NCBI GenBank assembly: GCA_027403435.1
Contig: DAHZDR010000227.1
Span: 1-6,679 of the forward strand
Reading direction: 5' to 3'
Source of the DNA: Deltaproteobacteria bacterium
GTDB lineage: Bacteria > Desulfobacterota > Binatia > Binatales > Binataceae
Length of the DNA stretch: 6,679 nucleotides
Part shown: positions 1-6,679 of the stretch, in pieces
Position numbering within the stretch: position 1 is the first letter of the stretch
Layout: every line of letters starts with the position of its first letter
Position numbers and translations under genes: made by a program
The notes under the pieces: generated by a model
The model's database searches: none
The model's input: the letters and a program-made list of their open reading frames with translations, nothing else
What the model was told of the DNA's origin: nothing

Positions 1-729
1 GATACTGTCGCCGGGGCTTTCGGGAATCTCGCGCAGCAGCCGGAGCCGCCGGCCGATCGCGTCAACTTCGATTTCCTGGCCGCCGGCGGCGCCGCGCAGA
101 GTCGCTTCGAGGCTGCGTTCGAGGCCGAATTTTCCAATCTCGTCGCCCATCCGGTAGTCGGGCAGCCGATCGAGATCCTTCAGCGTGACTTCGCCGACGT
201 AGCCCAGCAGATGGGCGGCGAGCGAATCGTAGAGATAATGACGCTGCGGAGTGACCTGCAGGCTGACGCCGGGCAATTCGAGCTGATGCGATTCGAGCGC
301 GGCCACTTGCGGCCAAGCGAGATGTTCGGCGACGATTATCGGCTCGAAATCGGGACGGCCCTGATCGTCGGCGTCGTCGATTTTCTTTTCCAGATGCTCC
401 ACGCCGAGCAGTTTTTGCAGGCGTGCGATCGTGACCGGCAGATCGGGCGAATCCTCGGGCACGATCGCGGCGTCGAACGAGGGCTTGGTGTCAACCAGCG
501 GGCGATGGCGGCGGTCGAAGACCAGGCCGCGCAGGGCCGGCAGCCGCAGGATACGGATGCGGTTGCGATCGGCCATCTCGGCCAGCGCGTGATGCTTGAT
601 GATTTGCAGGTAGTAGAGGCGGCCGGCGGCGATCGTGAGCACGGTGAAGATCATCGCCGCCAGCGCGGTGATACGCGGGCCGAGCCGTGGGACCTTCCGG
701 CTTTTTTCCCGAAGCGCGAATTTCACCAT
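1..729 (-). CDS. mrdA: Penicillin-binding protein 2 (elongation transpeptidase), 5' part, cut by window edge
   Basis: This is the N-terminal 243 codons of a class B penicillin-binding protein of the PBP2 type, the transpeptidase that crosslinks lateral-wall peptidoglycan with RodA. The frame is open from the ATG at 729 to the left edge, so the catalytic domain (SxxK, SxN, KTG) lies outside. Visible parts are a basic cytoplasmic tail, one membrane anchor at about residues 19-41, and the PBP dimerisation/pedestal region. That region has the family signature RGLVFDRRHRPLVDTKPSFD near residue 67, AAHLLGYVGEV at 171-181, and GKFGLERSLEATLRG at 199-213 followed by EVDAIGRR. The usual R-x-Y-P before the AAH segment reads RHYLY here. 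An AAGGTGAGG Shine-Dalgarno sequence at 743-751 lies 13 nt before the ATG, a slightly long spacing. The gene follows mreD by 31 nt and is the fourth gene of the block. FtsI/PBP3 is the alternative, but the neighbours and the GLE...LRG pattern favour PBP2. Confidence 0.92.
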   Translation of the reverse strand, partial: MVKFALREKSRKVPRLGPRITALAAMIFTVLTIAAGRLYYLQIIKHHALAEMADRNRIRILRLPALRGLVFDRRHRPLVDTKPSFDAAIVPEDSPDLPVTIARLQKLLGVEHLEKKIDDADDQGRPDFEPIIVAEHLAWPQVAALESHQLELPGVSLQVTPQRHYLYDSLAAHLLGYVGEVTLKDLDRLPDYRMGDEIGKFGLERSLEATLRGAAGGQEIEVDAIGRRLRLLREIPESPGDSI

Positions 730-760
730 GAGCGATTCGGAACCTCACCTTGAATTAAAG

Positions 761-1267
761 CTACTCGCGCACGCCCTGCTGGCGCAATCCGATCAGCCGC
801 GCGGCTGAGCCCATCAGGGCGAAAACCGCTGGCGCGGCCAGCGCGCTGGCGAGCGCGCGCCAGGCGATCGCCGGGGCCAGCGCGGCAAACCCGCCCGCCG
901 AGTTCCAGCCCGCGCCGGCCGCGTACCGCGCGAGGCCGATCAGCGTTTCGCAGATCAGCACGACAAGCACGCCGATCGCGGCGCTTGAGGAAATCAGGTA
1001 ACGCGACAGGGCGTAGGCGATCATAAAGGCCAGGGTCATCACGAAGGCGTCGAGTCCAAGATGGACGCCGGAAAAGGAATCGGCCGCGTAGCCTATTCCA
1101 AAGGCCATCAGCGCCCCGGTGGTCCGCTGATGCCTGAGGCCGAGATCGACGGCCAGCACGAGCGCCAGATCGGGCATCAGCGGACCCAGCGGGAGCCAGC
1201 GGGGCAGCGTCGTTTCGAGCGCCAGAGCGGCAATTGTGGCGAGCGAAAACAGCGCGATCAGGCGCAC
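761..1267 (-). CDS. mreD: Rod shape-determining protein MreD
   Basis: This encodes a 168-residue, very hydrophobic integral membrane protein of MreD size (typically about 160-180 residues). MreD is the inner-membrane partner of MreC in the elongasome. About five or six membrane segments can be drawn, roughly at residues 3-20, 30-46, 50-66, 72-90, 95-115 and 133-157. The segment PLMPDLALVLAVDLGLR near 29-45 matches the typical MreD pattern of a proline- and aspartate-containing second helix. DSFSGVHLGLDAF at 63-75 matches the family's loop, usually D-x-x-x-G-x-x-x-G. Sequence conservation in this family is low, so position between mreC and mrdA carries much of the call. The start is a GTG at 1265-1267, 6 nt after the mreC stop, with no strong ribosome site, so translation is probably coupled to mreC. 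The stop is TAG at 761-763. Confidence 0.9.
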   Translation of the reverse strand: MRLIALFSLATIAALALETTLPRWLPLGPLMPDLALVLAVDLGLRHQRTTGALMAFGIGYAADSFSGVHLGLDAFVMTLAFMIAYALSRYLISSSAAIGVLVVLICETLIGLARYAAGAGWNSAGGFAALAPAIAWRALASALAAPAVFALMGSAARLIGLRQQGVRE

Positions 1268-1273
1268 CTGCGG

Positions 1274-2128
1274 TCAGCCCTGTCCGGCCGCCGGCGCCGG
1301 CTTTTGCGTCAAAATCAAGACCTGCTCGAGGGCGCTGAAATCCACCGCCGGCCTGACCGTGACCTTGAGGAACAGGCCCGGTCCCTCCTGGGATACCGCG
1401 GCGACCGTGCCGATCAGCAGTCCGCCGGGAAAATTGCCGTCCATTCCGGCGGTCACGATCGCGTCGCCCGGGCGCACGTCCTCGGTGCGATCGACGTACT
1501 TCATGCGGATTCCGGCGTCGATCTCGCCCGCCACGATGCCGCGGGCGCGGCTGCGCTGGTCGAAGGCGTCGAGACCCGAGTTATGGTCGTCGATTAGCAT
1601 CACGCGCGAGGAATCCGGCCCGACGGCAATCAGCTTGCCGACCACGCCGTCGGTTGAAATCACGGCGTCGTTGCGTTTGAGCCCGCCGGCGGCGCCCTGC
1701 GAGAGGATCAGGGTGTGCGAGATTTCGCTGGGGTCAACGCCGATTACGCGCGCCGCGATGGCGGACATGCCGAGCGCTTCACGCAGTTCGAGCAGATTTT
1801 TCAGATGGCGGTTTTCAACCCGCAATTCGATCATCTGGATATGCTCGGACTGGAGTTCCGCAATCTGGCGCTTGAGCTGGTCGTTTTCCTGGCGGACGTT
1901 CACCAGGTCGAGATAATCGTGGAAAAAGCCTTTCGAATCGCCGGCCAGTTCCGCCGTGGAATTTTGCAGCGGCCGCAGCGCCCAGAGCAGCGCGTGGCTG
2001 GGTTTTTCGGCCCTCGCGCCGGGCCGATTGCCGGTGAAGAAGATATTGATGGCGAGCAACAACAGGGCGCCTCCGGTGAGCAATACGCGGTTGCGCCACA
2101 GGAACGAGCTTCTGAGCGAGCGGGCCAT
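1274..2128 (-). CDS. mreC: Rod shape-determining protein MreC
   Basis: This encodes 284 residues with the full MreC layout. There is a short basic cytoplasmic N-terminus, one membrane helix at about residues 13-32, and a periplasmic coiled coil at about 74-117 (leucine/isoleucine heptads, e.g. ENDQLKRQIAELQSEHIQM). A double beta-barrel domain follows at about 122-273. Family hallmarks are DGVVGKLIAVGPDSSRVMLI (160-179), a D-x-x-S-G-L-D segment at 181-187, RARGIVAGE (194-202) and GDAIVTAGMDGNFPGGLLIG (221-240). MreC links MreB and MreD to PBP2 and regulates its activity. The start is fixed at this ATG because an in-frame TAA lies 15 nt upstream. There is no good ribosome site directly before it, and the nearest GGAGGA is 38 nt upstream. 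The gene follows mreB by 49 nt. The tail is rich in Pro, Ala and Gly, which is common in this family. Confidence 0.96.
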   Translation of the reverse strand: MARSLRSSFLWRNRVLLTGGALLLLAINIFFTGNRPGARAEKPSHALLWALRPLQNSTAELAGDSKGFFHDYLDLVNVRQENDQLKRQIAELQSEHIQMIELRVENRHLKNLLELREALGMSAIAARVIGVDPSEISHTLILSQGAAGGLKRNDAVISTDGVVGKLIAVGPDSSRVMLIDDHNSGLDAFDQRSRARGIVAGEIDAGIRMKYVDRTEDVRPGDAIVTAGMDGNFPGGLLIGTVAAVSQEGPGLFLKVTVRPAVDFSALEQVLILTQKPAPAAGQG

Positions 2129-2166
2129 TGCGATAGGGCGGGGTTAGCCAGTATGGACGGCCACAA

Positions 2167-2172
2167 TCCTCC
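2167..2172 (-). promoter_or_regulatory. Strong Shine-Dalgarno-like GGAGGA in the mreB-mreC gap
   Basis: A GGAGGA hexamer on the minus strand lies 5 nt after the mreB stop codon and 38 nt before the mreC ATG, too far for a standard ribosome site. The bases between can form a small stem, TGGCC with GGCTA around a 9-nt loop (about 2145-2163), which would shorten the effective distance. A TTG follows directly at 2164-2166 but is too close to the hexamer to be a normal start, and its frame is not that of mreC. The role is inferred and uncertain. Confidence 0.3.
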
Positions 2173-2177
2173 GCGGT

Positions 2178-3212
<1,035 letters not shown>

Positions 3213-3428
3213 CGGGATTTAGCCTCTTGGACAGCCCGAAACGGGCCCTGGTCCGCAACTCCGCCTACCCCACATAATCCATCGCCACCGCCGCTTGAGC
3301 GCAAGCAAACAACGCGCCGCCGCGAATCTCTTCCCAACCGTATCTGAAGTTAACCGGATTCGCGCGTGGGCGCAAGCCAGCATGCCTAATTGCGCGCATG
3401 AAATCGTCTAAACTATGATTGGTCCAGC
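3213..3428. other. Divergent intergenic region between mreB and the foldase gene
   Basis: These 216 bases carry no convincing ORF and must hold the promoters of both the mre operon and the foldase-esterase pair. On the plus strand a sigma70-like promoter sits at the far right (listed separately). For mreB, a weak minus-strand candidate is TTGCGC (3299-3304) with GATTAT (3274-3279) at a 19-nt spacing; I would not rely on it. Short symmetric elements are present. GCTTG/CAAGC forms a dyad at 3293-3306. CATGC/GCATG forms a dyad at 3381-3385 and 3396-3400, flanking and touching the foldase -35 box. The octamer GCGCAAGC occurs at 3299-3306 and again at 3370-3377. No terminator or riboswitch was recognised. 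Confidence 0.6.
3390..3419 (+). promoter_or_regulatory. Sigma70-like promoter for the foldase gene
   Basis: A TTGCGC -35 box (3390-3395) and a TATGAT -10 box (3414-3419) are separated by 18 nt. TATGAT differs from the consensus TATAAT at one position and stands out in otherwise GC-rich DNA. Transcription would begin near 3426, giving a leader of only about 3 nt before the ATG at 3429. The boxes were found by eye, and the consensus of this organism is unknown. Confidence 0.45.
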
Positions 3429-5369
3429 ATGCTCGAATCGATTCGTTCCCATTCCTACACCCTCGGCACCCGCATCTTCCTGATTCTGCTGGGGGCGGTG
3501 TTCATTTTTTTCTTCGGCGTCACCAGTTTTTTCGCCCGCGCCAAGCCGGTCGCCACCGTCGGCTGCGGCGCGCTGCCGCTGGTGTCGTCCGCGGGTTGCC
3601 GCCAGATCCTGCCTGAAGACATCGATCGCGAGACCCACAGCCTGCGCAACATGATCGCCAACATCTACGGCCAGAACGCGCGGAGCGTACTGCGGGCGAT
3701 GAATTTGCGGCAGACCGCGGTCGAGCAGTTGATCGAACAGGCCCTGATTCTGAACGAAGCGCGGCGGCTGGGGTTGTCGATCGACGACGATGCGCTGGCG
3801 CGGGCGATTTCGTCGCAATCCGCCTTCCAGACCGACGGCCATTTCGACGTGAATCGTTACCGGGCGATTTTGCGCGACAACGACCTTTTGCCGGCCACCT
3901 ACGAACGTCAGACGCGCGACTCGATGCTCTCGGAGGAGCTGCGCGCGATGGTCTCCAACAGCGTTCAGGTGAGCGAAGCCGAGGCGCGCCAGTCGTTCAA
4001 TCTTTTCGCCGGACGCACCAACCTTTCCTATATCGAAGTTCCGTACGCCAACTTCACCGCCGGTATCAACCCGACCGACCAGGAAATCTCCAAATTCTAT
4101 CAGGACAACCAGGCGGCGTTTCGCGAACCCGAACGGGTCAAGCTGACTTTTATCCGCTACAACCCCGACGCGATGGCCGGCGCGTACGCCCCGTCGGAGG
4201 CGGAAATCCAGCAGTTTTATGATCAGAACGTCAAGACGCTCTTCGCCCATCCGGCGCAGGTGCGCGCGCGGCATATCCTGATCGCGCTGGCGCCCGACGC
4301 GAACGCCGCGCAAAAGTCGGCGGCGCGCGCCAAAGCCGAAGATATCTTGAAAAAACTCAAATCAGGCGCCTCTTTCGGCGCGCTCGCCAAGCAATTTTCG
4401 GATGACCCGGGGAGCCGGGATCGCGGCGGCGAGATTGGCTATTTCGGCCGCGGCGAACTGGTCAAGCCGTTCGAGGACGCGGCGTTTTCGCTCAAGCCGG
4501 GCGAATATGCAATCGTCCAGAGCCAATATGGCTTCCACATAATTGAAGTCGAAGCGGACCGGCCGGCCCACGTCGATACGCCCGAGGAGGCGCGCCCGAC
4601 AATCATCGCGGATTTGAAACGCAAGTCGGGCGTAGATACGGCAAAGCAATACGTCGAGCAGGACCTGACCGCCGCGATCACCGGCCATAAGCTCGCAGAG
4701 CTGGCGCAGGCGCGCGGTCTCAGCGCGGTCGCAACGCCTTTTGTCGCCCGCGGCGAGCCGTTGGACGGCGCGCCGGATTTTCCGCAGCTGACCGAAAAGG
4801 CGTTCGCGCTCAAAGCTGGCGAGGTGCGCGTCTTCAACGACGCGCCCGAGCCATACCTGGTGAAGCTGACGGCGCGCGCGCCGGCGCATATACCGCCGCT
4901 GGCGCAAATCAAGGAGCTCGTGCGGCGGACGCTTATCCGCGTCATCGCCGAGCGTCGGGCGCGGCAGGCGGCGAGTTCGCTGTTGACGGCGATCAAGACG
5001 CCCGCCGAGTTCGCGGCAGTGGCCGCCCAAAACCATCTGACGGTCGCGTCAACCGGCGATTTTCCCAATTCCAGCCGCGAAATTCCCGGCGTGGGCGCGG
5101 CGCCGGGCCTCATCAGCGCGGCGCTGGCGGAGCCGCGGCTGCCCGGCGTAATCGGCAAGGTGATGGAAAACCACGGCAATTGCTATTTAATCGAAGTCGT
5201 GAGCCGTTCAACGCCGAGCGATGCCGACTGGAAAACCCAGGGGCCGGCCTTTACCAAACAGATGCTCGAGCATCGCCGCGCCCGGGCCTGGTTTAACTTC
5301 GTCAATGCGCTCAAAACCCGCGCCGCAATCGTCATTCATCCGGAACTGATCGGCGTGAGTTCAAGTTAG
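3429..5369 (+). CDS. ppiD: Membrane-anchored periplasmic foldase, PpiD/SurA-type peptidyl-prolyl isomerase
   Basis: This encodes 646 residues with PpiD architecture: a short cytoplasmic tail, one membrane helix at about 15-36 and a large periplasmic part. PpiD-type proteins are chaperones that receive proteins emerging from the Sec translocon. The N-terminus MLESIR matches the family's typical ML-x-x-IR start, which supports the ATG at 3429 although no ribosome site precedes it. A SurA-N-like helical chaperone region spans about 58-240. One parvulin rotamase domain lies at about 275-376 with RARHILIAL, FSDDPGSRDRGGEIGYFGRG and YGFHIIEV. Both conserved parvulin histidines (H282, H370) are present. 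The C-terminal 270 residues are helical and charged, with a degenerate rotamase-like stretch at about 455-481. Residues 46-57 form a Cys-bracketed insertion (VGCGALPLVSSAGCRQ) just after the membrane helix. The esterase gene follows after 8 nt. The family call is firm; exact orthology to E. coli ppiD is not. Confidence 0.9.
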   Translation: MLESIRSHSYTLGTRIFLILLGAVFIFFFGVTSFFARAKPVATVGCGALPLVSSAGCRQILPEDIDRETHSLRNMIANIYGQNARSVLRAMNLRQTAVEQLIEQALILNEARRLGLSIDDDALARAISSQSAFQTDGHFDVNRYRAILRDNDLLPATYERQTRDSMLSEELRAMVSNSVQVSEAEARQSFNLFAGRTNLSYIEVPYANFTAGINPTDQEISKFYQDNQAAFREPERVKLTFIRYNPDAMAGAYAPSEAEIQQFYDQNVKTLFAHPAQVRARHILIALAPDANAAQKSAARAKAEDILKKLKSGASFGALAKQFSDDPGSRDRGGEIGYFGRGELVKPFEDAAFSLKPGEYAIVQSQYGFHIIEVEADRPAHVDTPEEARPTIIADLKRKSGVDTAKQYVEQDLTAAITGHKLAELAQARGLSAVATPFVARGEPLDGAPDFPQLTEKAFALKAGEVRVFNDAPEPYLVKLTARAPAHIPPLAQIKELVRRTLIRVIAERRARQAASSLLTAIKTPAEFAAVAAQNHLTVASTGDFPNSSREIPGVGAAPGLISAALAEPRLPGVIGKVMENHGNCYLIEVVSRSTPSDADWKTQGPAFTKQMLEHRRARAWFNFVNALKTRAAIVIHPELIGVSSS

Positions 5370-5377
5370 GCCGCGCG

Positions 5378-6214
5378 GTGGATGTATCATCTATGACGCA
5401 AAGCGAAGACGAACCTCACCAGCCGATTCCCGACACTTCCGAGTTTTTCTTTCCCGGCGCGGGGGCCAGCGCCCTGCTGATTCACGGGCTAAGCGGCACG
5501 CCGTTCGAGATGCGCTATCTGGGCGAACGGCTGGCGGCGGCCGGCGTGCGGGTGCTCGGCGTGCGCCTGGCCGGCCATGCCGGGACGCCCGAGGAATTGG
5601 GCGCGACGGCGCATCCGCAATGGTACGAAAGCGTGGTCGAAGGCTTCGAGCGGTTGCTTGCCTTCGGCGATCCGAACGTCGTAATCGGGCTTTCGATGGG
5701 GTCGCTGCTGGCCGTCCGGCTGGCCGCCGATCAGCGCGCGGCGGTCGCCGGACTGGTGATGCTGGCGCCGGCTTTTTTTCTCCCGGCTTCAACGCGGCTG
5801 GCGCTTAGGCTGATACGCCCGGCGCGGGCTTTTGGCGATCGGATCTATTTTCGCAAGTCGGCCGGCTCGGATATCCATGACGCCGCCGCCCGCGAGCTTC
5901 ATCCGGGCACCCGCCTGATGCCGCTGGGCGCGGCGGTCAGCCTGATTGAATTATCCGATCTCATCCGGCCGCGGCTGGCCGAAGTGGTCCAGCCGACGCT
6001 GGTGATCCATAGCCGCCGGGACCATACCTGCCCTTACGATCTCAACATGGACTTCGTGATGAGCCGGCTGGGCGGCGCGGAAAAGCGCGCCGTCACGCTC
6101 GACGAGAGCTATCACGTAATCACGGTTGACAGCGAAAAGGCGCGGGTGGCCGAAGAGACTGTGAATTTCGTGCTGGCTCTGCGCCAGCCGCGCGCCGCCC
6201 GCGCCAGCGGATAA
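5378..6214 (+). CDS. Alpha/beta-hydrolase, Est30-like carboxylesterase / monoacylglycerol lipase family
   Basis: This encodes 278 residues from the GTG at 5378 with a complete alpha/beta-hydrolase core and no signal peptide, so it is probably a cytoplasmic serine esterase. An oxyanion-loop motif LLIHGLSGTPFEMRYLGERL occurs at 33-52, and RLAGHAGTPEEL at 63-74. The nucleophile elbow is GLSMGS with Ser106. The likely acid is Asp215 in VIHSRRDHTCP, and the likely catalytic base is His246 in SYHVITVD, which matches the family's S-x-HVITLD motif. A cap region lies at about 130-200. The natural substrate cannot be read from sequence; short acyl esters or monoacylglycerols are typical of the group. 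The start is uncertain: the ATG at 5393 (Met6) has GGTGGA about 10 nt upstream and may be the true start, giving 273 residues. The gene lies 8 nt after the foldase stop and is probably co-transcribed with it. A functional link to the foldase is not evident. Confidence 0.88.
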   Translation: MDVSSMTQSEDEPHQPIPDTSEFFFPGAGASALLIHGLSGTPFEMRYLGERLAAAGVRVLGVRLAGHAGTPEELGATAHPQWYESVVEGFERLLAFGDPNVVIGLSMGSLLAVRLAADQRAAVAGLVMLAPAFFLPASTRLALRLIRPARAFGDRIYFRKSAGSDIHDAAARELHPGTRLMPLGAAVSLIELSDLIRPRLAEVVQPTLVIHSRRDHTCPYDLNMDFVMSRLGGAEKRAVTLDESYHVITVDSEKARVAEETVNFVLALRQPRAARASG

Positions 6215-6258
6215 GGCGACCCCGCGGCGCGTGGCGATTGGCGTTCGGCGCGTCGGCG
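6215..6258. other. Short convergent gap between the esterase and the small minus-strand gene
   Basis: These 44 GC-rich bases lie between two convergent stop codons. I looked for a bidirectional hairpin terminator with a T-run and found none. The near-repeats of CGGCG/GCGCG are direct rather than inverted. Termination here is therefore either Rho-dependent or not visible by eye. Confidence 0.5.
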
Positions 6259-6579
6259 TTATTTCAGCGAAGCCTGGTATTCGTCGAGCAGATAGCGCAC
6301 GTCGGGACGGCCGAGCACCTCGATAAAGCAGATTTTTTGTTCGGCGTTGAGGTCGATTATCAGATGGCCCTCGAGCGCCTGCAGCTCGACCACGTCGGCG
6401 ACCTTGACCACGGCGGCGGTGGCGAAGCTGGCGCAGTTTTCGTCGCCGCAATCGCACATCGACTCGATTCTGAGCGCGCGCAATTGGGCCTCGAGCGGAT
6501 CGGCGCCGCCGCTGCGCAGCAGATGGACGACTTCCTCGAGAAAATCCGGCAAAACTTCGCTGATCAACGGCGCGTTCAT
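6259..6579 (-). CDS. Small uncharacterised protein with a CxCx4C cysteine cluster
   Basis: I do not recognise this protein. The preferred start is the ATG at 6577-6579, giving 106 residues; a TTG at 6616-6618 would add 13. No strong ribosome site is visible for either. From the ATG, an acidic, helical N-terminal part (APLISEVLPDFLEEVVHLL) is followed by a cysteine cluster MCDCGDENCASF (C42, C44, C49). A beta-rich C-terminal half follows, with HLIIDLNAEQKICFIEVLGR and a fourth Cys at position 84. The last segment faintly recalls the DUF2283-type pattern of an acidic strand followed by a hydrophobic I-E-[IV]-L strand, but this is only a resemblance. The cluster could bind metal or form a disulphide; with no signal peptide a cytoplasmic metal site is more plausible. 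The gene converges on the esterase and appears to be a single-gene unit. Coding is supported by the clean open frame and plausible protein composition, while the antisense ORF here is less protein-like. Confidence 0.62.
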   Translation of the reverse strand: MNAPLISEVLPDFLEEVVHLLRSGGADPLEAQLRALRIESMCDCGDENCASFATAAVVKVADVVELQALEGHLIIDLNAEQKICFIEVLGRPDVRYLLDEYQASLK

Positions 6580-6658
6580 GACGAATCGAGAGCCTAACCG
6601 AATTCCCGCGCCGATCAAGCGTGGCGCGCGCGCCGGGATACCGTTGGGCGCGGACGGA

Positions 6659-6664
6659 ATTGTA
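6659..6664 (-). promoter_or_regulatory. Possible -10 box for the small cysteine protein gene
   Basis: TACAAT on the minus strand, next to a TATAAG (6665-6670), forms an AT-rich island in very GC-rich DNA about 80 nt before the ATG at 6579. The matching -35 box would lie beyond the right edge, so this cannot be confirmed from the window. Confidence 0.28.
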
Positions 6665-6679
6665 CTTATACGCCGCGGG

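Noticed and set aside
211..753. Plus-strand 180-codon open frame at the left end
   Set aside because: It is antisense to mrdA, whose PBP2 motifs are clear in the minus frame open across 1-729.
1900..2166. Minus-strand TTG frame directly after GGAGGA in the mreB-mreC gap
   Set aside because: The hexamer is only 0-1 nt from the TTG, the frame overlaps mreC out of phase, and the protein is a Pro/Ser/Arg-rich shadow. I kept the GGAGGA itself as an observation.
3408..4313. Minus-strand open frame of 301 codons opposite the foldase gene
   Set aside because: It is antisense to the well-supported foldase coding region and is rich in Arg, Val, Gly and Asp without any domain signature. It is a shadow frame caused by high GC.
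4362..5179. Two further long minus-strand open frames opposite the foldase C-terminal half
   Set aside because: Both overlap the same coding region in different frames, and neither shows a recognisable motif.
6181..6258. Possible bidirectional terminator between the convergent genes
   Set aside because: The GC-rich repeats here are direct rather than inverted, and no T-run follows a stem on either strand.
6238..6597. Plus-strand 119-codon open frame opposite the small cysteine protein
   Set aside because: It has no ribosome site and no motif. The minus frame has a better start and a compact protein-like pattern with the cysteine cluster. The choice is likely but not certain.

Overview
The window is a high-GC bacterial chromosomal segment carrying the cell-shape and wall-elongation cluster of a rod-shaped, diderm (Gram-negative-type) bacterium. 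On the minus strand, read from right to left, lie mreB, mreC, mreD and the 5' part of mrdA (penicillin-binding protein 2), which runs off the left edge. This is the classic mreBCD-mrdA order, usually followed by rodA. The gaps between genes are short (49, 6 and 31 nt), so the block reads as one operon. It encodes the cytoplasmic filament (MreB), its periplasmic scaffold (MreC), a membrane partner (MreD) and the transpeptidase (PBP2) of the elongasome.

A 216-bp intergenic region at 3213-3428 separates mreB from a divergent plus-strand pair. The first gene encodes a 646-residue membrane-anchored PpiD/SurA-type periplasmic foldase. The second starts 8 nt after its stop and encodes a 278-residue serine esterase of the Est30-like carboxylesterase/monoacylglycerol lipase group. 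The foldase gene has a good sigma70-like promoter whose predicted start of transcription lies only a few bases before its ATG. At the right end, a small minus-strand gene converges on the esterase. It encodes about 106 residues with a Cys-x-Cys-x4-Cys cluster and no family I can name with confidence.

The PpiD-type foldase argues for a diderm. The order mreBCD-mrdA next to a divergent PpiD-like gene suggests a deltaproteobacterial-grade lineage (Desulfobacterota, Binatota or similar). This placement is inference only; no 16S or other phylogenetic marker is present.

I found no RNA genes, mobile elements, CRISPR arrays or obvious signs of horizontal transfer. The core is ordinary and well understood. 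The points deserving a second look are an apparently near-leaderless foldase start, a cysteine-bracketed insertion in that foldase together with an intact-looking parvulin site, the translation start of mreC, an altered motif in PBP2, and the uncharacterised small cysteine protein.
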